Positions 1-5,803 of a DNA stretch of 6,151 nt are shown here, one piece after another. The notes under the pieces are model-generated. The model searched no databases. It saw only the letters and a program-made list of their open reading frames with translations, and had not been told where the DNA came from. The DNA comes from Anaerolineales bacterium. GTDB lineage: Bacteria; Chloroflexota; Anaerolineae; 4572-78; J111. Position 1 is the first letter of the stretch. The number at the start of each line of letters is the position of its first letter. The stretch is from positions 1 to 6,151 of the forward strand of contig JAAUSP010000464.1 of the NCBI GenBank assembly GCA_012032575.1, read 5' to 3'. The translations under genes and the position numbers were made by a program.

Positions 1-933
1 TCCTGGCAGCAGGACGGGCAAATTCAGCGCACGGCGGAGCGCCCCTTTGTAAAGGATTTGGATCAATTCCCTTTTCCCGCCTGGGATTTGGTGGATGTAG
101 CCCGTTATCAAAAAATCTGGGTGCGGCATCACGGCTATTACTCGATGAACATGGTCACGACACGCGGCTGCCCCTATCGCTGCAACTGGTGCGCCAAGCC
201 GATTTATGGCCGCCGCTACAACAGCCGCAGCGCGGAAAATGTGGTGGCCGAAATGAAGTGGCTCAAAGAGACCTTCAAGCCCGACCACATCTGGTTTGCC
301 GACGATATTTTTGGCCTCAAACCCGGCTGGATTGAAAAATTCAGCCAACTGGCGGTGGAGCAGAACGCCGTCGTGCCGTTCAAATGCCTTCAACGGGTTG
401 ACCTGATTACGCCGGAGGTGGCTCAGGCGTTGAGCCGGGCCGGCTGCAAAACCGTCTGGGTGGGGGCCGAGTCCGGCTCGCAGAAGATTCTGGATGCGAT
501 GGACAAAGACACCAAAGTAGAAGACATCTACACCGCCACCGAGCGGCTGCACCGGGCCGGGGTCGAGATGTGCTTTTTCCTCCAGTTTGGCTATCCCGGC
601 GAGGGTTGGGCCGAAATCGAGGCAACGCTGAAAATGGTCCGCGAGTGCCAGCCGGATAACATCGGCATTTCCGTGTCCTATCCGCTGCCCGGCACCAAGT
701 TTTACGAGAACGTCAAAATTCAACTGGGCGAAAAAACCAACTGGCTCCACTCCGACGATCTGGATATGCTCTACCGCGGTCCTTTTGTGGCCGATTTTTA
801 CCGGGTGCTCCATCACCGCGTCCACCACGAATATCGCGCCCGCAAAGCCTGGCGCAGCGTGACCAAAGCGTTTGAAAAATCCGGCGGCTCTGCGGCCTGC
901 CCATCTGCGCCAGGCCGCCACCATCCCGCTTAA
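1..933 (+). CDS. B12-binding-type radical SAM protein, 3' part (5' end outside window)
   Basis: The reading frame is open from base 1, so the N-terminus, expected to hold the cobalamin-binding domain, lies upstream; the TTG at 58 is an internal codon. The visible part is a radical SAM TIM-barrel core. The CxxxCxxC motif that binds the 4Fe-4S cluster (TRGCPYRCNWC) has its cysteines at window codons 57, 61 and 64. It is followed by the (F/Y)ADD segment (WFADDIFGL) and GAESGSQKIL at about codon 155. The family cleaves S-adenosylmethionine reductively to start radical chemistry, often methylation or rearrangement; the substrate cannot be read from the sequence. The protein is clearly paralogous to the product of 3100-4554. 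The last ~19 codons before the stop at 931-933 look out of frame: dropping one A of the run at 875-879 gives a natural C-terminus ending at 1030. Family assignment is secure, function is not. Confidence 0.9.
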   Translation, partial: SWQQDGQIQRTAERPFVKDLDQFPFPAWDLVDVARYQKIWVRHHGYYSMNMVTTRGCPYRCNWCAKPIYGRRYNSRSAENVVAEMKWLKETFKPDHIWFADDIFGLKPGWIEKFSQLAVEQNAVVPFKCLQRVDLITPEVAQALSRAGCKTVWVGAESGSQKILDAMDKDTKVEDIYTATERLHRAGVEMCFFLQFGYPGEGWAEIEATLKMVRECQPDNIGISVSYPLPGTKFYENVKIQLGEKTNWLHSDDLDMLYRGPFVADFYRVLHHRVHHEYRARKAWRSVTKAFEKSGGSAACPSAPGRHHPA

Positions 934-1030
934 CCTGGCCCGCCTGGTCAAATCGTCGGCCCAATTACGCCGACTGGCAAAGGTGCAGCATGATGAGGTG
1001 GTGGGGTTGGAGTTACAGTCGGTGGGATGA
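875..1030 (+). other. Probable frameshift and displaced C-terminus of the first radical SAM gene
   Basis: Reading after the AAAAA run at 875-879 in the next frame (codons starting at 881, 884 and so on) gives an uninterrupted helical tail, including RQAATIPLNLARLV and SSAQLRRLAKV, that stops at TGA 1028-1030. The as-read frame instead gives a short Ser/Gly/Pro/His-rich tail and stops at 933. The longer tail looks like real protein (amphipathic, Leu/Arg/Ala pattern) and has the GC-rich codon use of the gene body. One extra A in the run is the simplest explanation. Seen: both frames. Inferred: which of them is real. Confidence 0.7.
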
Positions 1031-1101
1031 AAAAAATTATGTCGTTGGGCTATTGCTCGTTTCTGTAGTAACGAAAAAACACAAGCCACTCTGGTAAAGA
1101 G

Positions 1102-1107
1102 AAAGGA
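1102..1107 (+). promoter_or_regulatory. Ribosome binding site for the effector-associated domain gene
   Basis: AAAGGA lies nine bases before the ATG at 1117 and supports that start. The gap between the radical SAM gene and this start is about 86 bases if the first gene ends at 1030. No convincing promoter or terminator is visible in it. Confidence 0.6.
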
Positions 1108-1116
1108 CAACCTGCG

Positions 1117-2169
1117 ATGGCATCTTATATTGTGAAAAATGTAGGTATACTACTTACCGAAGGTTTTTCTAAAGAGGATCTCCATGACTTGTGTTTTTAT
1201 GAGGAAGGTTTTCAGCTAGCTGAAGATCAAATATCGTGGGAAGCAGGTAAAGCTAAAATCATACGCGAGGTATTGAAATATGCTAAAAACAACATGCTGG
1301 TCGGGAACCTGTTGAGGTGGGCCAAGGAAAAGAATCCAGCCCGGTATCATCTTCACCAACCCTATGATTTGGATATAGAGAAGATACGCAATAGTGCATG
1401 TTTAACAAGAAAAAGTCTTGGAGAATTTTTTAATCTCAAAGGAGATAAACGCGAAATTACTATCTATCTCTCAAGGCATTTCGCAGAAGCTAGTTTGCCA
1501 ACGCTTGAGAGGGAGACCATCCCAGATGATGAGAGTAAACAGTCAAAAGATGCTTTTGATGTTGTATCAGCTGTAGAAATGTTAGAGACTGTCTGGCTCA
1601 AAGGTGAAATTGAAAGACCCATTCATTGGCTTCCAGACGAAATGCAAGAGGAGCTAAATGAAGTTAAAATCACAGTTAATCTGGAAATCTGCCCGGAAAA
1701 AGATGATATTGATAAGATTTCAGACAAAGGCACAGTGATCTTCATTGGCGGCCCACGCGCAAATCTTGGTACAGTTTATTACTTGTTTGAAAAAGAGGCC
1801 GGATTGGTCCGACCAACGCGGTGGCGACGGGATATTGATGAAGGTAGGCAAAAGACGAAGGAAGCCATAGAGTGCATAAGCGGCTCAAAAAAGTACTACT
1901 TTAGATATCCGAAGGAAAACCTTAACCTGGGAATTATCCAAAGGTATAAATCCGGAGACCAGACTGTTGTTTATCTGACCGGAACGGGAGTAAGTGGCAC
2001 AGGGGCCGCCGTGGCGTATCTCCGAAAAAAGTGGGTAGATTTGCTTAAAGAGGAAGAAAAATTTTATAAAGTTATAGAAGTTCCGCGAAGAAAAGCGAAA
2101 GATCTCACCAGCTACGGTCCGGACTATTGGACCAACAAATGGACAGAAGTTCCTTTCTTTTGTGATTAA
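1117..2169 (+). CDS. Effector-associated (death-like adaptor) domain protein with C-terminal Rossmann-like module
   Basis: This 350-residue soluble protein has no signal peptide or membrane segment. Residues ~8-83 (LLTEGFSKEDLHDLCF, then AGKAKIIREVLKYA and LLRWAKEKNPARY) match the pattern I recognise for effector-associated domains, small helical death-like modules. In bacterial conflict and signalling systems these are thought to join sensors or NTPases to effectors such as caspase-like proteases through like-with-like contacts. Residues ~90-200 are helical and unassigned. Residues ~205-322 show beta-strand/glycine patterns (TVIFIGGPRANLGTVYYL, later TVVYLTGTGVSGTGAAVAYL) that suggest a Rossmann-like, possibly ligand-sensing module; I cannot name its family. 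No nuclease, protease, TIR or NTPase motif is seen, so an effector would have to be encoded elsewhere. Base composition is far more AT-rich than the flanking radical SAM genes, which suggests separate ancestry. The start is backed by AAAGGA at 1102-1107. The phosphatase gene starts 26 bases downstream. Confidence 0.75.
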   Translation: MASYIVKNVGILLTEGFSKEDLHDLCFYEEGFQLAEDQISWEAGKAKIIREVLKYAKNNMLVGNLLRWAKEKNPARYHLHQPYDLDIEKIRNSACLTRKSLGEFFNLKGDKREITIYLSRHFAEASLPTLERETIPDDESKQSKDAFDVVSAVEMLETVWLKGEIERPIHWLPDEMQEELNEVKITVNLEICPEKDDIDKISDKGTVIFIGGPRANLGTVYYLFEKEAGLVRPTRWRRDIDEGRQKTKEAIECISGSKKYYFRYPKENLNLGIIQRYKSGDQTVVYLTGTGVSGTGAAVAYLRKKWVDLLKEEEKFYKVIEVPRRKAKDLTSYGPDYWTNKWTEVPFFCD

Positions 2170-2183
2170 GGTGGCATGGTTAC

Positions 2184-2189
2184 GGGGAG
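2184..2189 (+). promoter_or_regulatory. Ribosome binding site that decides the TTG start of the phosphatase gene
   Basis: GGGGAG lies six bases before TTG 2196-2198. No in-frame ATG or GTG lies close by, and the phosphatase homology begins immediately (KKTILFTDLDGT), so TTG is the likely true start. Confidence 0.65.
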
Positions 2190-2195
2190 TTTGTA

Positions 2196-3020
2196 TTGAA
2201 GAAAACTATACTTTTCACCGACCTTGATGGGACCCTTTTAGATGAACAAACCTACTCCGCCAATTTATCTCTGCCAGCCTTGAGGGATTTACAGGCTAGT
2301 GGTGTTAGTATCATTTTTTGCTCGTCAAAAACAAGAGCCGAACAAGCAGTCATTCGACGGGCGCTTAACGTGACTGACCCTTTCATTGTAGAGAACGGTA
2401 GCGCGGTCATTGTGCCACCTGACACCGTTAAAATTGAAGGGGGTTATGAAGAACTGGACGGTACCAAGTTTCTGATTCTTGGCAAACATATCGCTGAACT
2501 TCGCGCCACACTCAAGCAGGTGATTTCGGTGACAGGTATTGCCTATCAAAGCTTTTACGACCTGTCGGATGAGCAAGTGGTTCAGATAACCGGACTCGAT
2601 TTAGACTCAGCCCAACGTGCCAAAGCGCGTGAATTTTCTGAAACTGTTGTAACCAAATTTGACTCCTCAGAACTGGAAGTTTTTATGCGTGAGTGTGAGT
2701 TACGAGACCTTCAGTGTACCTTTGGGGGACGTTTCTTGAGCGTCACCGGCAAGGGTGCTGACAAGGGGAGAGCGGTTCAAACCATAGCTCAACATTACAA
2801 AGCTCAATTTGGAGATGTTATCACCATAGGCGTCGGCGACAGCCCCAATGATGCCCCCATGTTGCAAGAAGTAGATTTTCCATATCTGGTGCAGCGCCCC
2901 GATGGTCAATGGCGAAGAGGAATAGAGGTCAATAATTTGACCAAAGTGCCGGCCATTGGCCCACTCGGTTTTACCGAGATGGTCAAAGATATAAAGCGAC
3001 GTTGGGTCGCTCAAAACTGA
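2196..3020 (+). CDS. HAD-IIB phosphatase, mannosyl-3-phosphoglycerate phosphatase family
   Basis: This 274-residue cytosolic enzyme has the full HAD motif set: motif I FTDLDGT with nucleophile D9 and acid D11; motif II FCSSKTRAE (Ser43/Ser44); the family segment FIVENGSAV near 63-71; GGRFLSVTGKGADKG at 177-191, holding the motif III lysine (K190); and motif IV GVGDSPNDAPM with D215 and D219 for Mg2+. Length and the ENGSA and GGRF segments fit the mannosyl-3-phosphoglycerate phosphatase (MpgP) branch of HAD-IIB, which removes phosphate from mannosyl-3-phosphoglycerate to give the compatible solute mannosylglycerate. Related branches act on glucosyl-3-phosphoglycerate or other sugar phosphates. 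No partner synthase is in the window, so the true substrate is open and I give no gene symbol. The gene starts with TTG, 26 bases after the preceding stop, and is followed by the AACGTT inverted repeat. Family call is strong, exact substrate weak. Confidence 0.85.
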   Translation: MKKTILFTDLDGTLLDEQTYSANLSLPALRDLQASGVSIIFCSSKTRAEQAVIRRALNVTDPFIVENGSAVIVPPDTVKIEGGYEELDGTKFLILGKHIAELRATLKQVISVTGIAYQSFYDLSDEQVVQITGLDLDSAQRAKAREFSETVVTKFDSSELEVFMRECELRDLQCTFGGRFLSVTGKGADKGRAVQTIAQHYKAQFGDVITIGVGDSPNDAPMLQEVDFPYLVQRPDGQWRRGIEVNNLTKVPAIGPLGFTEMVKDIKRRWVAQN

Positions 3021-3049
3021 GTGGTTTGGTTGAGTTGTGGCGGGATTAA

Positions 3050-3088
3050 TTAACGTTAAACGTTGAACGTTCCAACGTTTAACGTTAA
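3050..3088. repeat. Perfect 16-bp inverted repeat made of five AACGTT palindromes
   Basis: The left arm TTAACGTTAAACGTTG (3050-3065) is exactly complementary to the right arm at 3073-3088, with a 7-base loop (AACGTTC). The same stretch is a run of five AACGTT hexamers starting at 3052, 3059, 3066, 3074 and 3082, spaced 7, 7, 8 and 8 bases, each itself a palindrome. It fills half of the 79-base gap between the phosphatase and the second radical SAM gene. It could be a dispersed intergenic repeat, a protein-binding array, or an RNA hairpin that affects translation of the next gene. No T-run follows, so it is not a typical terminator. Confidence 0.9.
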
Positions 3089-3092
3089 GGAG
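3087..3092 (+). promoter_or_regulatory. Ribosome binding site touching the inverted repeat
   Basis: AAGGAG lies seven bases before ATG 3100. Its first two bases are the last two of the hairpin's right arm, so folding of the mRNA hairpin would sit directly against the Shine-Dalgarno. Confidence 0.75.
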
Positions 3093-3099
3093 TGTAATA

Positions 3100-4554
3100 A
3101 TGGACATCCTTCTCTCTCACGGCTACTTTATCGCCGAGGATGAGCACGAACAGAAAATCATGAAACCTTACCCCACCCTGGGGCTGCTGTATATTTCCTC
3201 GCACCTCAAGGCCAAAGGGTTCCAGGTTGAGGTGTACGACAGCACCTTCGCCACCCTGGCCGAGTTTGAAGCTTACGTGCGCCGGAACCGGCCCGGATTG
3301 GTCGGGCTGTACTGCAACCTGATGACCAAGCAAAACGTGCTGACCATGATCCGGCTTTGTAAAGAAGTGGGAGCGCGGGTGGTCGTTGGCGGGCCGGAGC
3401 CGCCCAACTATACTCAGGAATACCTGGATTTTGGCGCGGATGCGGTCGTCGTCGGCGAGGGTGAAGTGACGCTGGCAGAACTCATTCCGGCGCTGGCCAA
3501 ACACGGCCCGCACCGGCTGCACGGCGTTTTTGGACTGGTCTTCCGCGACGAAGCGGGCCAGCTTGTCAAAACCGCGGGCCGACCCCAGATTGCCGATCTG
3601 TCGGCCCAGCCCTGGCCTGACCGCGAAGCGATTGACCTGGATCGTTACCTGGCGACCTGGAAAACGCATCACGGCGTCAGCTCGGTTTCGCTTATCACGG
3701 CGCGGGCTGCCCTACACCTGTACCTGGTGCAGCCACTCGGTCTTTGGCGAAACCCACCGCCGCCGCACCCCGCAGGACGTGGCCGACGAAGTCGCCTGGA
3801 TTGCCGAACGCTACAATCCCGACCAGCTCTGGTACGCCGACGATGTGCTGACCATCCATTCCCGCTGGTTTTGCAGTATGCCGACGAGTTGAAGCAGCGC
3901 GGCCTCAAAATCCCGTTCGAGTGCATCAGCCGGGCCGACCGGCTCAACGACAAAATCATTGACGCCCTGGCCGAGATGCGGTGCGAGCGGCTGTGGATCG
4001 GGGCCGAAAGTGGCTCGCAGCGCATTCTGGACCGCATGCAGCGCAAGGCCGACATCGAGGATGTGCAGGCCAAAACTAAACAGTTGCAGGCCAAGGGTAT
4101 CTCGGTGGGCATGTTCATCATGCTCGGCTATGAGGGCGAAGACATCTCCGACCTCGAAGCGACGGTGGACCATCTCAAAAAGTCCAACCCCGATATTTTC
4201 CTGACCACTGTCGCCTACCCGATCAAAGGCACGCGCTACTACCAGGCCGTCGAAAGCGAGGTGGTTTCCCATCTCGATTGGGCCGCCCGCACCGACCGCG
4301 ATTTCAAAGTCAACGGGCGCTACTCCCGCCGTTTTTATGATTACGCCACCCGCTGGCTGGTCAACGAGGTCAATTTGCACAAACTGCGTGTTTCCGGCTC
4401 GAAAGATGTTGGCCGCATGGCCAGGATGTTTATCAACGCCCAGCGCGGTCGCTGGGGCATGCGCCTGACCCAAAACGAACGCGAGGGTGGCGGCGGTCAG
4501 CCCGGCAGCGGGCGCGGCTGGTCGGCCCAGGAACGAGCGGTCGAGGGGTGGTAA
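3100..4554 (+). CDS. B12-binding domain radical SAM protein (three compensating frameshifts inside)
   Basis: Residues 1 to ~150 form a cobalamin-binding-like Rossmann domain (PTLGLLYISSHLKAKGFQVE, ARVVVGGPEPPNY, ADAVVVGEGEVTLAEL); the classical DxHxxG histidine motif is absent, as in BchE-like members. The radical SAM core follows, then a helical C-terminus and a Gly/Arg-rich tail. As read, residues ~203-257 are a Pro/Arg-rich nonsense stretch and the Fe-S motif is missing. Adding one G to 3704-3706, one C to 3710-3712 and one T to 3869-3872 restores TARGCPYTCTWCSHSVFGET (cysteines 204, 208, 211 of the rebuilt protein) and WYADDVL, and rejoins LQYADELKQRG. The rebuilt product is 485 residues. 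GAESGSQRIL at ~302 matches the first radical SAM protein. The substrate is unknown; a B12-dependent radical methylase or cyclase-type role is the family expectation. The start is backed by AAGGAG at 3087-3092. Confidence 0.92.
   Translation: MDILLSHGYFIAEDEHEQKIMKPYPTLGLLYISSHLKAKGFQVEVYDSTFATLAEFEAYVRRNRPGLVGLYCNLMTKQNVLTMIRLCKEVGARVVVGGPEPPNYTQEYLDFGADAVVVGEGEVTLAELIPALAKHGPHRLHGVFGLVFRDEAGQLVKTAGRPQIADLSAQPWPDREAIDLDRYLATWKTHHGVSSVSLITARAALHLYLVQPLGLWRNPPPPHPAGRGRRSRLDCRTLQSRPALVRRRCADHPFPLVLQYADELKQRGLKIPFECISRADRLNDKIIDALAEMRCERLWIGAESGSQRILDRMQRKADIEDVQAKTKQLQAKGISVGMFIMLGYEGEDISDLEATVDHLKKSNPDIFLTTVAYPIKGTRYYQAVESEVVSHLDWAARTDRDFKVNGRYSRRFYDYATRWLVNEVNLHKLRVSGSKDVGRMARMFINAQRGRWGMRLTQNEREGGGGQPGSGRGWSAQERAVEGW
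3704..3872 (+). other. Out-of-frame segment hiding the Fe-S motif of the second radical SAM gene
   Basis: Between the G/C runs at 3704-3706 and 3710-3712 and the T run at 3869-3872, the true coding frame is shifted by one relative to the gene frame. The alternative frame encodes CPYTCTWCSHSVFGETHRRR, then VADEVAWIAERYNPDQLWYA and DDVLTIHSRWF, all typical of the family. The three suspected one-base losses add up to three, so the ORF stays open and the damage is easy to miss. Confidence 0.88.
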
Positions 4555-4562
4555 TTTAATTT

Positions 4563-5803
4563 ATGGTATCACTCAAACGGGGATTGGTTTTAGGATTAAA
4601 GATTCTGCTAACCATTGTGCTTTCGTTTTTGTTTCTGGAATTCTTGCTGCTTGTTTTTAATGATGTGGTTTTCCGTAAGTCACTCTACATGTATGACCCC
4701 GATCTGGGGTATAAAGCACGGCCCTATGCTCACTGGGGTGATAATATCACCAATGAGTTTGGCTTTAATGACCGCGATTATCCGCATCAAAAAAAGCCGG
4801 GGACTTACCGGATTCTATTTGTGGGAGATTCGTTTAGCTGGGCCGGTGGCCTGGAAGGAAATTATACGGCTATCCTTGAGAAGAAATTTGAGGCCGAGTT
4901 TGGCGACTCACGGGTTGAGATTATCAATACCGGATATGATGCCACCCATACCGGCGAACAACTCAAGGCTCTGAAAAAATACGGGCTACAGTACAATCCT
5001 GATTTGGTAGTGTTAGCTTTTTTTGTAGGTAACGATTTTTTTGATGCTACACCCTGGCGTAGAAGAATTAATGTCGGTGGTTCGCAGGTGGATATTGATA
5101 CCCGCACCGATACAGAAATTGCTCTGTTTGGGAAATTGGTGGTGCCGTTTCGAAGCCGTCTCTACTTATTTTGCGCGATCAATGGGCTACCTATCAATAC
5201 CTCCAAACCCAACGCCAAAACAGTCCGCCGCCTGCTGACCAATCTGAAACGGTCGCGAATCAAACCGTTACAGATGTTACGCAGACATCCGATGCTGAAA
5301 TATTTAGCTACACTGAGGAGAATATTTCTGAATACTATTCAGAACTTGAACTATATCGTATTCAGATATTCAATAGTGTTTTGGCTAACTCGGTGGCGGC
5401 AGATCAATTTAAGATCAGGGAAGATTTTGTGTTCAGTAATCTTTTGGCCATGCGTGACCTGCTCAAGGAAAAGAATATTCGGTTTATGGTCGTGGCTTAT
5501 CCCGATAACATTCAGGTAGAGGAGTCGCTTCGCCAGGTGATTTTTAATCAATATGACCTTGATCCATCTCATTTTCAGTTCGATCGGCCTCAAAATCTTC
5601 TCTGGCAGTTTTGCCAGGAATATCAGATTGAATTTTATGATCTGTGGTCGGCGTTTCAAGCAAAGCAGCAAGAGGGACAGCGTCCTTACCTGATTAACGA
5701 CTCTCACTGGAATGAGATTGGTAATCAGGTGGCAGCCCAATATTTATTTGCGACCCTGTTGCCGAAAGCGCAAACATTCCTGGCCGACCAGTCAACGCAA
5801 TGA
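4563..5803 (+). CDS. Membrane-anchored SGNH/GDSL-type hydrolase, split by one frameshift
   Basis: As read, the first frame ends at 5519 and the second half lies in another frame ending at TGA 5801-5803. One added T in the TTTT run at 5169-5172 joins them (RLYLF|LRDQWATYQYLQ) into a 413-residue protein. Residues ~8-32 are a single hydrophobic helix after a short basic N-terminus, fitting an inner-membrane anchor with the catalytic domain outside. SGNH blocks are visible: GDSFSW with Ser90 as likely nucleophile, Gly124 in NTGYDATHTG, Asn157 in VGND, and the Ser-His-partner block NDSHWNEIG with D380 and H382. A Thr/Gln/Ser-rich linker (~215-245) lies between. Such enzymes are esterases or O-acetyl transfer/removal enzymes on glycans or lipids; the substrate here is unknown. 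ATG 4563 lies eight bases after the previous stop, with only a weak, distant GAGGGG as ribosome site. The methyltransferase start overlaps the stop. Confidence 0.82.
5169..5172 (+). other. Frameshift site in the SGNH hydrolase gene (TTTT run, one T probably missing)
   Basis: Before this run the gene uses codons in phase with 4563; after it, the catalytic NDSHW block is reached only in the phase of 5174. Five Ts instead of four would give TTA TTT TTG CGC GAT and a continuous protein. The as-read continuation to 5519 is Arg/Leu-rich and matches nothing in the family. Confidence 0.85.

Noticed and set aside
1045..1071. Possible promoter TTGGGC ... TAGTAA before the adaptor gene
   Set aside because: Both boxes are poor matches and the 15-base spacing is short; it does not stand out from chance in this AT-rich gap.
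3050..3088. The AACGTT run as a CRISPR array or Rho-independent terminator
   Set aside because: Units are only 6 bases with 1-2 base gaps and no spacers, and the hairpin is not GC-rich and has no following T-run.
3704..3872. Programmed ribosomal frameshifting in the radical SAM gene
   Set aside because: Restoring the protein needs separate shifts at three places with no slippery heptamer pattern; simple base loss in runs explains it with less.
3530..3892. Separate 120-codon ORF holding a CxxxCxxC-like motif
   Set aside because: It is the displaced middle of the second radical SAM gene, exposed by the suspected indels at 3704-3712 and 3869-3872; its first part is out-of-frame nonsense.
3085..4473. 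Long minus-strand ORFs (3085-3672, 3669-4121, 3811-4473) opposite the second radical SAM gene
   Set aside because: They are antisense shadows common in GC-rich coding DNA, with no recognisable domains, and the plus strand carries a clear enzyme.
5171..5803. Second independent gene starting at TTG 5171
   Set aside because: It has no ribosome site and contains only the C-terminal half of the SGNH fold with the Asp-His block; it joins the upstream half after adding one T.
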